A DNA stretch of 46,041 nucleotides. Source: Enterococcus_E cecorum_C. Its GTDB lineage: Bacteria; Bacillota; Bacilli; Lactobacillales; Enterococcaceae. Numbering within the stretch: the first letter of the stretch is position 1; each line of letters begins with the position of its first letter. Location: the NCBI RefSeq assembly GCF_052119425.1, contig NZ_JBQKFH010000017.1, forward strand, positions 1-46,041. Reading direction: 5' to 3'. Below are positions 13,759 through 23,133 of the stretch, one piece after another. The position numbers and the translations under genes are program-made. The notes beneath the pieces are model-generated. The model had not been told where the DNA came from. It saw nothing but the letters and a program-made list of their open reading frames with translations, and ran no database searches.

Positions 13759-15957
13759 TTAACTGTTACGCGTGCTGAAAAGTTGACGGTAATTGGCATG
13801 GTGCAAGACTTCCTGCCAATTATCAATGTGGTAAACAAAGGTATCCTGCGACAAAGCCCGCACCAAACTTAACTGAAAATCAATGCCCTGATAGGAAATA
13901 TTTAGTTTAGGGGCAAATAACAGTGACTCTGCTTGGATAATCAAGTGTTTGGCGATTAGATATTGCAACGTCAAAGTCCCATCTGTAGTGTGAATTTGTT
14001 GGAAAATCGGTACTTTGAGTTGTGCTTCTTCTCGCGTCATTTTCGTTTGGACTAAGCGCGTGCGTTGATAAAAAATATTGACAAACCGTCTAAACAAACT
14101 GATTTGATGGTCATAATATTGCGGCAAATTTTGATTAAATCCATCATATATATAGCTCAAATATTCGTGATACTGGCTTTTGTTGGTTAAATCCAGATGA
14201 ACCCCAAAGAGATATTGATCCCCCAGAGGCACCACGCGCACCACTTCACCCATTAAAGTGAGCGGCTGGTGGTCACGCATTAAGGTAAAGGCCATTTTTT
14301 GATTGAGCGGCACATTGAGCATTTCTTCATTCATAAAAGAAAGGCCTGCTTCAGAAATATCATGCGTTTGGGTTTGATACAGTTGACCATTGAGCGGAAA
14401 TTGCAATGGATAACTTGCCTTAAATCGTTCATAACTGCGATAACTTGGACGCCCCACGAAAAAGAGTAGTGCAAAAGTCAGATTAAATAAGTGACTCAGC
14501 AACCAAAAACTAATCACGCTACCATAGAAGAGTTCAGTCGGTGTCTTATTAAGATTAAACCGAATTAAGCCAACTAGCGCGAGTAGCCAAAGTAGAAAAT
14601 GGGGCCAACCATAAAGAATGTCTTTTTTGCTCGCTTTGGCATTTTTATCGGTCACCTTGAAGCGATGTTCGCCCAGGCCAATCCATTGTTTGAATACCGG
14701 AATCGTCAAAAACGGTGCGAGAATGGTTTCTTGGATTTCGCCCCAACGTGGTGTGCTCACTTTGCTAGAGACTTCTTTTAGTGCAAGTTTTTGGAAAATT
14801 TGGCAAGGAATCCAAAAATACAACAAAGTCCAAAAGTTGGTGTCCACGACTTCCCAACCGAGCAATGTATAACAAATCGGCGCTAAAATAAATACTAATC
14901 TCCTTAAAAAACTCCACCAATATAAATAACTATTTAGATAAACAATTTTTTGACCGAAAGATAAGTGTTTATTCGTGAGTAGATGAATATTTCGCACACT
15001 TTGGACCACCCCTTGAGCCCAGCGCACACGTTGTTTAATCATGCTTGGGATATCCACAGGAGTCAGTCCACTAGCCATGGGTGAAAGCGTGGATAAATTT
15101 TGGTAGCCAGCAATATTCATCCGCGCACCTAATTCGAAATCTTCCGTAATCGTATCGGTTGGAAATCCGCCCGCTTGCATGATGGCTTCACGTGAAAGTA
15201 CCGTATTCGATCCGGTATAAATCGCCGCACCATGGGCATTGTTTAAAATATTAATTTCCCTTGAGAAAAAGTCTTGCTCATTTGCTACATTTTGTTCGAC
15301 AAAGAGATTAAATTGGAAAAGGTCCGCATTGTAAAAGCTTTGTGGTGTTTGCACAAGGCCCAGCGGTTTGATTTTCTCATCTTGTCTGCGTTTGTACTGA
15401 TTCTCCACGAAAAAAGGTACCGTTTCAAGTAAAAAATTACTATAAGGAATCATATCCGCATCAAAAGTCGCCACTAAAGGAGATGTAGTCTGACTCAAAG
15501 CGTGATTGAGATTTCCGGATTTGGCATGTTTGTTACCGGTCATACCGATGTGAGTGATGCCGAATTCCTCTGCCAGTGCTTTGACTTCGGGGCGGTTACT
15601 ATCATCACAAAGATAAATATGTACCTTTTGTTTGTCTGGATACTTCATCTTTACACAGGCATTGACAGTTTTTCTAAGAAGCGCGACATCTTCATTGTGT
15701 GTGGCAATCAAGACATCGACATCCGGATAGTCTGTTGCATTGGCCTGTGGTTTGCTTAATTTTTTGGCTTTTTGCTTATTGTAGATCAAGATCATCCCCG
15801 TAAAGGTTGAGGCCACTTCACACAACCATAGTAAAACGCCAAATACCAATACCCACCAAGCTTGGTGAAACGGCAAGGTAAAGAGCCCCCGCCAAGCTAA
15901 ATAAATAACAGAAAACAAAAACGCTAAGGTAAAGACTATACGTTTTGTTAAACTCAA
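13759..15957 (-). CDS. Cellulose-synthase-like glycosyltransferase with C-terminal PilZ domain
   Basis: 732 residues. Order: two N-terminal membrane helices (about 6-60), a GT2 catalytic domain with DDS (118-120), DADM (166-169), TED (271-273) and QRVRW (309-313), further membrane helices (350-500), then a PilZ domain with RSYER (507-511, RxxxR) and DISEAG (533-538, DxSxxG). These are the BcsA features for a processive, c-di-GMP-activated synthase. A diguanylate cyclase is encoded 55 bp upstream. No BcsB or other accessory gene is adjacent, so the product polymer (cellulose or another beta-glycan) is not determined. Confidence 0.9.
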   Translation of the reverse strand: MSLTKRIVFTLAFLFSVIYLAWRGLFTLPFHQAWWVLVFGVLLWLCEVASTFTGMILIYNKQKAKKLSKPQANATDYPDVDVLIATHNEDVALLRKTVNACVKMKYPDKQKVHIYLCDDSNRPEVKALAEEFGITHIGMTGNKHAKSGNLNHALSQTTSPLVATFDADMIPYSNFLLETVPFFVENQYKRRQDEKIKPLGLVQTPQSFYNADLFQFNLFVEQNVANEQDFFSREINILNNAHGAAIYTGSNTVLSREAIMQAGGFPTDTITEDFELGARMNIAGYQNLSTLSPMASGLTPVDIPSMIKQRVRWAQGVVQSVRNIHLLTNKHLSFGQKIVYLNSYLYWWSFLRRLVFILAPICYTLLGWEVVDTNFWTLLYFWIPCQIFQKLALKEVSSKVSTPRWGEIQETILAPFLTIPVFKQWIGLGEHRFKVTDKNAKASKKDILYGWPHFLLWLLALVGLIRFNLNKTPTELFYGSVISFWLLSHLFNLTFALLFFVGRPSYRSYERFKASYPLQFPLNGQLYQTQTHDISEAGLSFMNEEMLNVPLNQKMAFTLMRDHQPLTLMGEVVRVVPLGDQYLFGVHLDLTNKSQYHEYLSYIYDGFNQNLPQYYDHQISLFRRFVNIFYQRTRLVQTKMTREEAQLKVPIFQQIHTTDGTLTLQYLIAKHLIIQAESLLFAPKLNISYQGIDFQLSLVRALSQDTFVYHIDNWQEVLHHANYRQLFSTRNS

Positions 15958-16011
15958 AATATCACCTTCTATTGTTATTAAATATCTATGAATTACAAAT
16001 TGTTAGTTATC

Positions 16012-17055
16012 TTAATCACTCAGAATTGTTTGGTTTCTTCCTTGTTCTTTGGCACGATACAAAGCTTGGTCTGCCCGATTGAGTGTTTTGAACAGATTTT
16101 CGTTTCTTTGTTTATGCGCAATCCCTTGTGAAAGTGTCACGGTGTATGGAAAATCAACTTGTTGCTGACAAAACGCAGGTAAATTCTCTTGTAGCTGCAC
16201 TAAGTTTTCGCATGATTCGCTAAGATTATTTCCAAAGAGTACAATCACCATTTCCTCGCCGCCAAACCGAAAAATTCGTGCGTTTGAACTTTCGATTTGC
16301 CGGAGATAATCCGCCACGAATCTTAATACGCGATCTCCTACTGCATGTCCATAGGTGTCATTGAACTTTTTAAAATAATCAATATCTAAAATACCGATAC
16401 AACACTCTTCGCCGCTATTTTCCAGGGACAGCAGGAGTTGGTTGAGCTTGCGGCGGTTTTGTAATTTCGTCAGTGGATCAAAGTTGCTCGCTTGATACAC
16501 CTCAGATAAATCTTCAATATATAAGCTCATCAAGCCGTTGCCAACTACACCAGAAGCTAGTAATATCAAGCAATCCAGGATAATAGTTGGATTCAAACGC
16601 CCGAGCATTAAGTGTAGGATTATCGAACTTATGACCATGAAACTCATCGTCAGATTCATCTGATGAAAAATCGACAAATGCTTTTTACTGTACTTGCTAA
16701 TCAAGGGTAGAGTGCCCATCAAATATAAATAAAAAAACAAATTAACCACGCTCATCAGATTCGATCCAAAGATAAAACGCGTTAATGAAAGGAAAAAGAT
16801 ACTAGCAATGACCACGGACCAATCGAAATAAATACAAGCAAGCGCAATCAAAATAAAGCGAAAATCAAAATGAATTTGAAACGCGACAAAGGAATAATTC
16901 ATTAAAACCGTGCCAACTAATACCACCCAAAGACAGTAAAAACAGTTTCTTTTGAGCGGACCAGCCCGTTTTTGATCTAAATAATCATTCATTCGAAAAT
17001 ATAAGTAAATCGCCAAAGTCAAGACACTAATATTGGCTAGGATACTATAAAACAA
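16012..17055 (-). CDS. Membrane-bound diguanylate cyclase (GGDEF family)
   Basis: 347 residues. The N-terminal 180 residues form about five to six membrane helices, similar in layout to 5TM sensor modules. The cytosolic domain has DPLTKLQNRRKLN (193-205), DIDYFKKFNDTYGH (224-237) and an active-site GGEEM (265-269, a GG[DE]EF variant with Met in the last position). The RxxD inhibitory site expected five residues before it is absent (sequence ESSNARIFRF). It would make c-di-GMP from GTP. The TTG at 17055 keeps the first membrane helix but has no strong ribosome binding site, so the start is uncertain. Paired with the PilZ synthase downstream. Confidence 0.88.
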   Translation of the reverse strand: MFYSILANISVLTLAIYLYFRMNDYLDQKRAGPLKRNCFYCLWVVLVGTVLMNYSFVAFQIHFDFRFILIALACIYFDWSVVIASIFFLSLTRFIFGSNLMSVVNLFFYLYLMGTLPLISKYSKKHLSIFHQMNLTMSFMVISSIILHLMLGRLNPTIILDCLILLASGVVGNGLMSLYIEDLSEVYQASNFDPLTKLQNRRKLNQLLLSLENSGEECCIGILDIDYFKKFNDTYGHAVGDRVLRFVADYLRQIESSNARIFRFGGEEMVIVLFGNNLSESCENLVQLQENLPAFCQQQVDFPYTVTLSQGIAHKQRNENLFKTLNRADQALYRAKEQGRNQTILSD

Positions 17056-17217
17056 ACAAACACACTCTTTATTTTAAAACACTCTTTCCAATTTTTTTTA
17101 TTATACCGCTAAATAGCAACTATTTCCAAATGTTATCTTTCAAACATAACAAAATAATATAAAGTATGAAATTTGCTTACCTGTTTTCATCTTGTCTAGA
17201 TTGTGGTAGTCTATAGG

Positions 17218-17232
17218 TGGCAAACGATTGCA
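17218..17232. promoter_or_regulatory. Possible cre site for CcpA upstream of glpK
   Basis: TGGCAAACGATTGCA matches the cre consensus WTGNAANCGNWNNCW at all but one position. It lies about 60 bp before the glycerol kinase start, where carbon catabolite repression would be expected. I could not identify a convincing -35/-10 pair. Confidence 0.45.
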
Positions 17233-17292
17233 AGTATTAAAAAAAGTATGACCAACAATTCAATAAATAATAGAGAAATTTGAGGTGAAGAG

Positions 17293-18795
17293 ATGCAAAG
17301 CCAATATATTTTATCCATCGACCAAGGAACGACGAGTAGTCGGGCCTTATTAATCAATCATCAAGGAGAAGTGGTCGCGAGCTCGCAAAAGGAATTTCCA
17401 CAATATTTTCCTAAAGAAGGTTGGGTCGAGCATAATCCGTTAGAAATTTGGCATAGTGTGCAAACCGTGATGGCTGGGGCGTTTATCGAGTCTGGTGTCA
17501 AGGCGAGTCAAATTGCGGCCATAGGGATTACCAACCAACGTGAGACGACCATTATTTGGGATAAAAAAACAGGCAAGCCCATCTATCCAGCTGTGGTTTG
17601 GCAATCGCGACAATCCAGTCCACTCGCTGATCAATTAAAGCAGCAAGGTTTAGAAGAATGGTTTTATCAAAAGACCGGCCTTCGAATAGATGCTTACTTT
17701 TCAGCAACTAAAATTCGCTTTATTTTAGATGCAGTCCCTGGCGCGCAAGAACGAGCAGAAAAGGGTGAATTACTTTTTGGTACAGTGGATACCTGGTTGG
17801 CTTGGAATCTTACTGGTGGAGCAATCCATGTTACTGATTATACCAATGCTAGTCGAACAATGTTATTTAATATTCATCAATTAACTTGGGATGAAGAGAT
17901 ATTAAAATTACTAAATATACCAGAATGTATGCTGCCAGAAGTCAAAGAAAATTCGACTGTCTATGGCTATACGCAACCTGATGTCTTTTTTGGTTGTAAA
18001 GTGCCCATCGCAGCCATGGCCGGAGATCAACAAGCTGCACTTTTTGGCCAACTTGCTTTTGAAGAAGGCATGATAAAAAATACGTATGGGACGGGTTCAT
18101 TTATTGTGATGAATACCGGTCATACGCCGAAACATTCGGATCATCAGCTGTTAACGACGATTGCCTATGGTTTGAATGGTAAAGTCAATTATGCGCTGGA
18201 AGGGAGCATTTTTGTGGCCGGTTCGGCGATTCAATGGCTACGTGATGGTTTGAGAATCATTAAAAGTGCCAAAGAAAGCGAACAAGCCGTCTTAAAAGCT
18301 AGTCTAGATGATGAAGTGTATGTCGTGCCGGCTTTTGTTGGATTAGGGGCACCATATTGGGATGCCGATGCAAGAGGGGCCATTTTTGGGCTTACTCGAG
18401 GGACGACGCGCGAAGATTTAATCAAAGCCACCTTACAATCTGTGGCCTATCAAGTGGTAGATATTATTGATACCATGCAAAAAGACACGCAATTAACCAT
18501 TCCACAGCTGAAAGTGGATGGTGGGGCAGCTCGGAATCATTATTTGATGCAATTTCAAGCAGATTTATTAGATATCGAAGTCCAACAAGCCGGTAATTTG
18601 GAGACCACTGCCTTAGGTGTGGCTTATCTAGCTGGCTTAGCGGTTGGTTTTTGGCAAAATGTAGATGAACTCAAAGCCATTCATACCATCGGCGCAACTT
18701 TTACCCCACACATGAGCGAACAAGAACGCCACAAACGCCTAACCAACTGGCAAAAAGCCATCCAAGCCACCCAAAAATACAAACCAGTAAAATAA
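17293..18795 (+). CDS. glpK: Glycerol kinase
   Basis: 500 residues, family length. FGGY features: DQGTTSSRALL near the N-terminus (ATP site), NQRETTIIWDKKTGKP, GTVDTWLAWNLTGG, MAGDQQAALFGQ, and the C-terminal LKVDGGAARNHYLMQFQADLL. It phosphorylates glycerol with ATP to glycerol-3-phosphate, feeding glycolysis and lipids. RBS GAGGTGAAGAG precedes ATG 17293. No glpD/glpO or glpF gene is adjacent. The stop TAA shares its last two bases with repeat array 3. Confidence 0.97.
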   Translation: MQSQYILSIDQGTTSSRALLINHQGEVVASSQKEFPQYFPKEGWVEHNPLEIWHSVQTVMAGAFIESGVKASQIAAIGITNQRETTIIWDKKTGKPIYPAVVWQSRQSSPLADQLKQQGLEEWFYQKTGLRIDAYFSATKIRFILDAVPGAQERAEKGELLFGTVDTWLAWNLTGGAIHVTDYTNASRTMLFNIHQLTWDEEILKLLNIPECMLPEVKENSTVYGYTQPDVFFGCKVPIAAMAGDQQAALFGQLAFEEGMIKNTYGTGSFIVMNTGHTPKHSDHQLLTTIAYGLNGKVNYALEGSIFVAGSAIQWLRDGLRIIKSAKESEQAVLKASLDDEVYVVPAFVGLGAPYWDADARGAIFGLTRGTTREDLIKATLQSVAYQVVDIIDTMQKDTQLTIPQLKVDGGAARNHYLMQFQADLLDIEVQQAGNLETTALGVAYLAGLAVGFWQNVDELKAIHTIGATFTPHMSEQERHKRLTNWQKAIQATQKYKPVK

Positions 18796-19098
18796 GGTTG
18801 TGAGGCAGCTTGGTAAGACATGAAGAAATTCGTGTGTTTACCTACCGCTGAGAAAATCGGATGAAAGGAGATTTTCTCAAGTGGGAGGGCGAATTTCACA
18901 ATGTCTAGCTGCCGAACACCGTGAATAAAGGTTGTGAGAAGGGTTGGTCAGCTACAAGCAGCTAAGTTTGTCCGGAATGTCAGGAAAATCCTCTGCATTT
19001 AAAGATTTTCCTAGACAGGCCGGCTTAGATGCGATGTAGCTACCCTTCGAACACCGTGGAATAAGGTTGTAAATTGACTCGGTCAGCTACGAGCGGAT
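18794..19098 (+). repeat. Modular hairpin repeat array 3, after glpK
   Basis: AAGGTTGTGA starts at 18794 inside the glpK stop codon. Module A: GGCAGCT (18804-18810) with AGCTGCC (18907-18913), nested AGACAT/ATGTCT, AATTCG/CGAATT, GAGAAAATC/GATTTTCTC. Module B: GAAGGGT (18938-18944) with ACCCTTC (19042-19048). A terminal half-unit starts AAGGTTGTAA at 19063 and stops at GAGCGGA (to about 19098). Linkers read GAACACCGTGAATA or GAACACCGTGGAATA. Confidence 0.88.
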
Positions 19099-19146
19099 TG
19101 CCCAATGTTGGCTATCATAACTAAAAAATAAAGTAAAGGACACAAA

Positions 19147-19803
19147 ATGAATCCAAAACAAGAAAAAATCATTCAGCAAATCGAACAAAAAATGAAAAAT
19201 CAATTTGGTGGGGAAAGTAGCGGCCATGATTATTGGCATCTAGTCCGAGTGAAAAATCTAGCTCAAAGTATTGCCAAAAAAGAATCCGCCAATCTATTTA
19301 TTGTGACGTGTGCTGCGTTACTCCATGATGCGATTGATGAAAAATTAGTTTCAGATGTTGCCAAAGCGAAACGCCAATTACAAGAAGAGTTGCTAGAAGT
19401 GGGATTGACCGCAGAAGAAATAACATGGATTTTGCAAATTATGCAAGAAATTTCTTTTAAAGGTGGCCATAATCCGCAGACTCCTTCCACTTTGGAGGCA
19501 GAAATTGTCCAGGATGCTGACCGTCTTGATGCCATTGGAGCGATTGGGATTGCGCGGACCATGAGTTACTCAGGTTTTCATCATAGATTGATTCACGATC
19601 CTCAGAAAGTTCCACGTGAAACACTAACATTAGAAACTTATCGTAACGGTCAAGATACCGCGATAATGCATTTTTATGAAAAGTTATTGAAGTTAAAAGA
19701 TTTGATGAACACTACGACGGCTAAACAAATGGCCCAACATCGTCATCAATATATGGAAGAATTTTTGACAGAATTCTATGCAGAATGGGAGGGCGAATGC
19801 TAA
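19147..19803 (+). CDS. HD-domain phosphohydrolase
   Basis: 218 residues. HD metal-site residues are visible: His27 and His31 in GHDYWHL, His60-Asp61 in ALLHDAID, and a downstream acidic DADRLDAIGAIGIAR. This is the HDIG-like superfamily of metal-dependent phosphohydrolases, similar to YedJ-type proteins; substrate (nucleotide or other phosphate) is unknown. RBS AAAGGA lies near 19136. A parS-like site lies inside the gene at 19608-19623. Single gene; it ends before the terminator at 19922. Confidence 0.8.
   Translation: MNPKQEKIIQQIEQKMKNQFGGESSGHDYWHLVRVKNLAQSIAKKESANLFIVTCAALLHDAIDEKLVSDVAKAKRQLQEELLEVGLTAEEITWILQIMQEISFKGGHNPQTPSTLEAEIVQDADRLDAIGAIGIARTMSYSGFHHRLIHDPQKVPRETLTLETYRNGQDTAIMHFYEKLLKLKDLMNTTTAKQMAQHRHQYMEEFLTEFYAEWEGEC
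19608..19623. promoter_or_regulatory. parS-like site inside the HD gene
   Basis: AGTTCCACGTGAAACA differs from the parS consensus TGTTCCACGTGAAACA only in the first base. Being in a coding frame (codons for VPRET), it may be chance or a real site, as many parS sites lie inside genes. Confidence 0.6.
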
Positions 19804-19921
19804 AAAACAAAAATAAATAAAGTTTTTACTCCTTGCTTTCTTATTTAGTTAGTGAGAAGTTTTTTGTAGCACAATTTCGAAAGTCTAGCTAAAATAAGGA
19901 CTCAATAAAAGTAACTAAACG

Positions 19922-19962
19922 AAAAGAGCAAAAAGAAGGATATTCTCTTTGCTCTTTTTGTA
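19922..19962. terminator. Intrinsic terminator between the HD gene and the Rpn-type gene
   Basis: AAAGAGCAAAAAGA pairs with TCTCTTTGCTCTTT over an ATrich loop, followed by TTTTTG on the plus strand; the other strand also starts with an A/T run, so it may work both ways between convergent genes. Confidence 0.7.
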
Positions 19963-19991
19963 GTCTAATTTCCGAATACAGACGATACTAC

Positions 19992-20873
19992 TTACTCATT
20001 TTCTTCCACGTCATCTATTATTTGTTGTATCTCTTCATCAGTAAGTTTGCCTCTATATGCATTTTTGATAAATCGAAAAATAATATTAGGGGCAGTTTGA
20101 TTCGCTTTAAACTCAATAATGATATTTCGTACCCCTTCTTTTCTTTCTTCTAGCCTTCCTTCTATTTTACCTTCTTTTCTACCTCTTTTCTCGCCTATTC
20201 TTTCTCCAATTAATCGCTCGTCTTCAAGTCTTGTTGCATAGTCCATCAGTTCTCGCCTCTTTTCTGAATCTTGGTTATAATAATCAATTTCCTTCATTAA
20301 TTTACTTGCTAGGGGATTGGTTTGATTAGGCTTTTGGTTCATCACATCGATAATCCCTGCCAAATCATTTGATACTTCACCTTCCGTCCCCTTTGAATTG
20401 ATAAAAAGCACATGTGAATGCGTATCTAAGCGTAAATTCCGAATCGTGTCTTCATATTGATGGAATTGGTAGCGGCGTAATCTATAGCTAAACGGATCAA
20501 ATGCACATAAGAAAATAACAAAACTTTCTTTTAACTTATGGAAGTTCTGTCCTTTCATTAGGGTTTCATTATCAATTTGTGACTGATAATAGCGTGCACG
20601 TTTTCCTAAGTCGCCGGTATTTTCCACCTGCATTTCAATATCATAATAACGTTTTTGGTCATCTTGCACCACGGCATCAAATCTAACACCGCGAGTGGAG
20701 GCTACTGGGGTAATGTCGTGTTGGATCTCTTTATGAACAATGCTAGTAATGTTTAGTTCTGGTAAAATCGCGCGGATAATGGCTAAACAGTTCTCCTCAC
20801 TTTTCATAATCCAACCAAAGATAATATCGTTGGTCAATCCAAAATACACTGGATTTTTATTTTCTTTTTTCAT
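19992..20873 (-). CDS. Rpn-family PD-(D/E)XK nuclease / transposase-like protein
   Basis: 293 residues from ATG 20873 with GAAAGGAT upstream; the longer frame to 20924 lacks support. The start NPVYFGLTNDIIFGWIM and the core VRFDAVVQDDQKRYYDIEMQVENTG..KRARYYQSQID give the D...ExQ nuclease signature of the Rpn (recombination-promoting nuclease) family. The C-terminal region has a basic GRKEGKIEGRLEERKEG repeat-like helix found in many members. These proteins cut DNA and are often mobile; no terminal repeats are visible around it, so it is not shown to be a transposon. Confidence 0.82.
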   Translation of the reverse strand: MKKENKNPVYFGLTNDIIFGWIMKSEENCLAIIRAILPELNITSIVHKEIQHDITPVASTRGVRFDAVVQDDQKRYYDIEMQVENTGDLGKRARYYQSQIDNETLMKGQNFHKLKESFVIFLCAFDPFSYRLRRYQFHQYEDTIRNLRLDTHSHVLFINSKGTEGEVSNDLAGIIDVMNQKPNQTNPLASKLMKEIDYYNQDSEKRRELMDYATRLEDERLIGERIGEKRGRKEGKIEGRLEERKEGVRNIIIEFKANQTAPNIIFRFIKNAYRGKLTDEEIQQIIDDVEENE

Positions 20874-21633
20874 GAAAATATCCTTTCTTCTCCACAAATT
20901 TATTATACTATAAAACCTTTTCATTGGATATCAAAAGAAGTACGAACAGTCAACTCGCCATTGGACTCAAAAAATCCAAAAATCATCTAGTATAGTATCT
21001 GGAGTATAAGTTTTTTGCTGCTACTTATTAAATACGCAAAAAAATCTCAAAAGCGCGAAAAAACCTCCCAAAATTTTTGGAAGGCTTGTTCATTTATTTT
21101 TATCTTTTAGACATGTGCATACTTTTCAAATAATCATTCTATTCTGTATCACATACAACACTTTTTTAGGCGAACCAAATCCACCTATCCTTTGGCGTGC
21201 AAGGGGTAAAGCAATTTTTACGGATTGCAACTGTCAAAGATTATTCAGGTAAAAAAAGAGGTATACTGGGAAAACGAAAGCTGTAGACTTATTAGAAAGG
21301 TAATTCCTTCATTATATAAACCAAAATCACACTGCATCAAAAAGTTGGCAAGCCCACATTTTGTTCCACGTGAAACATTTAGGCAGAGAAATCAATAGAA
21401 TAGGCATATATTTGCTGGGCCGGTCTTATTAAGCATGACTAGGGAGCGTATTTTGTCATTGACTAGTTTTAAGATAGAAAAATGCTATAATAGATGAAGG
21501 AAAAAGCTAGGTTGTTTTTGCGGATAAAGGTTTACACTTTGGCGGATTTACGGTAAAGTAGTAATTGTTCTGTGAAACAAAAATTCTGTTTCACAAAAGA
21601 ATCAGTCCTAGTAGAAAAAATTGAGGTAAATAG
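20874..21633. other. Long intergenic region with parS before rsmG
   Basis: About 760 bp without a credible gene. It holds the promoter side of the Rpn-type gene, a small inverted repeat (CCTCCCAAAA/TTTTGGAAGG type, near 21065-21085), a parS at 21362-21377 and the leader of rsmG. I searched for DnaA-box clusters (TTATCCACA) and saw none. Some segments look like decayed coding sequence, but no frame is convincing. Confidence 0.5.
21362..21377. promoter_or_regulatory. parS: parS site
   Basis: TGTTCCACGTGAAACA is an exact match to the ParB/Spo0J consensus. It lies upstream of rsmG-parA-parB, so ParB can bind next to its own operon. Confidence 0.93.
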
Positions 21634-22350
21634 ATGAACCCAGAAGAATTTAAAGCAAGTTTGGCGGCAAAGGGTATCGAATTAACACCCGTCCAGGAAC
21701 AGCAATTTGCACGATATTTTGCTTTGCTGGTGGAGTGGAATGAAAAGATGAATCTGACCGCCATTACGGAAGAAAAAGAAGTCTATCTCAAGCACTTTTA
21801 TGATTCGATTATGCTTGGTTTGGCCCTACAATTAGACGAAAATGCCAAATTATGCGATGTCGGCTCAGGAGCGGGTTTTCCAAGTATTCCGTTAAAAATT
21901 GTTTTTCCTGAGTTAAAGGTGACGATTGTGGACTCGTTAAACAAACGCATCCAGTTTTTAACGCATTTAGCTGCTGAACTAGGCTTAGAACAGGTGGCGT
22001 TTTACCATGATCGGGCGGAAACTTTCGGGCAAAATCCTAAATTCCGCGCACAGTTTGACTATGTGACTGCACGGGCGGTGGCGAGATTGAATGTCTTGAG
22101 CGAATTGTGTCTGCCATTAGTGAAAAAACAAGGCTACTTCTATGCACTAAAAGCAGCGAAAAGTGAAGAAGAACTGCAAGAAGCGCAAAAAGCCATTGCC
22201 ACATTAGGCGGAAAATTTATAGAAGATATTGCCTTTGCATTGCCGGAGTTAAACGATGAGCGCCATATTTTAGTGATTCAAAAGCGCAAAGAAACGCCGA
22301 ATAAATATCCGCGCAAACCAGGATTACCCAATAAAAAACCGATTCAATAA
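21634..22350 (+). CDS. rsmG: 16S rRNA (guanine527-N7) methyltransferase
   Basis: 238 residues. The SAM-binding motif LCDVGSGAGFPSIPLKIVFPEL is plain, with the family's N-terminal LTPVQEQQFARYFALLVEWNEKMNLTAIT and a later DYVTARAVARLNVLSELCLPLV. It methylates G527 of 16S rRNA. In many Firmicutes it is found next to parA-parB near the replication origin, as here. The following parA starts almost immediately. RBS TTGAGG precedes ATG 21634. Confidence 0.96.
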   Translation: MNPEEFKASLAAKGIELTPVQEQQFARYFALLVEWNEKMNLTAITEEKEVYLKHFYDSIMLGLALQLDENAKLCDVGSGAGFPSIPLKIVFPELKVTIVDSLNKRIQFLTHLAAELGLEQVAFYHDRAETFGQNPKFRAQFDYVTARAVARLNVLSELCLPLVKKQGYFYALKAAKSEEELQEAQKAIATLGGKFIEDIAFALPELNDERHILVIQKRKETPNKYPRKPGLPNKKPIQ

Positions 22351-22368
22351 TTTATGGAGGTGCACGAG

Positions 22369-23133
22369 TTGGTACGCATTATTTCAGTAGCAAATCAAAA
22401 AGGAGGCGTTGGTAAGACAACAACGACCGTCAATTTAGGGGGTAGTTTAGCTTATCTTGGCAAAAAAGTGTTGTTAGTCGATATCGATGCCCAAGGAAAT
22501 GCAACAAGCGGCGTGGGGATTAGAAAACCCGACGTCAAAGAAGATATTTACGATATTTTAGTCAATGAAGTCGACATTAAAGAGACGATTTTACCAACCA
22601 GTCGTGAAAATTTATTTATTGTGCCAGCGACTTTACAATTAGCCGGGGCCGAAATTGAATTGACTTCCATGATGGCTCGTGAGTCTCGTTTGAAATTAGC
22701 CTTAGATGAAATTAAAGCCGATTACGATTATATTTTGATTGATTGTCCGCCTTCTTTAGGTCATTTAACTATCAATGCTTTTACCGCGAGTGATTCCATT
22801 TTGATTCCGGTACAGTGTGAGTATTATGCCTTAGAAGGTTTGAGTCAGTTATTAAATACGGTTCGTTTGGTGCAAAAACATTTCAATCCAGATTTGGCCA
22901 TTGAAGGTGTCTTGTTGACGATGTTTGATGCCAGAACCAATCTCGGAGCTGAAGTGGTCGAAGAAGTGCGCCGTTACTTCCAGGAAAAAGTGTATGAAAC
23001 GGTAATCCCACGCAATGTCAGACTCTCAGAAGCACCAAGTCATGGCTTGAGCATTATCGATTATGATATTCGTTCAAAAGGAGCCGAAGTGTATCAAGCT
23101 CTAGCAAAGGAAGTGTTAGCGCGTGAAAAATAA
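22369..23133 (+). CDS. parA: Chromosome partitioning ATPase ParA/Soj
   Basis: 254 residues from TTG 22369, placed 6 bases after GGAGGTG; an in-frame ATG at 22354 is inside the ribosome binding site region. Deviant Walker A KGGVGKTTTTVNLG, signature DIDAQGNATSG and Walker B YIIDCPPSLG-type (DYILIDCPPSLG) are clear. ParA moves chromosome origins with ParB and tunes replication initiation. The gene is followed by parB with an 11-bp overlap, and parS sites flank the region. Confidence 0.97.
   Translation: MVRIISVANQKGGVGKTTTTVNLGGSLAYLGKKVLLVDIDAQGNATSGVGIRKPDVKEDIYDILVNEVDIKETILPTSRENLFIVPATLQLAGAEIELTSMMARESRLKLALDEIKADYDYILIDCPPSLGHLTINAFTASDSILIPVQCEYYALEGLSQLLNTVRLVQKHFNPDLAIEGVLLTMFDARTNLGAEVVEEVRRYFQEKVYETVIPRNVRLSEAPSHGLSIIDYDIRSKGAEVYQALAKEVLAREK

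Noticed and set aside
19992..20873. A complete insertion sequence around the Rpn-type gene
   Set aside because: No terminal inverted repeats or target duplication were found around it.
20874..21633. Chromosomal origin (oriC)
   Set aside because: No DnaA-box cluster or dnaA gene is visible; parS and rsmG only show that the origin is near.
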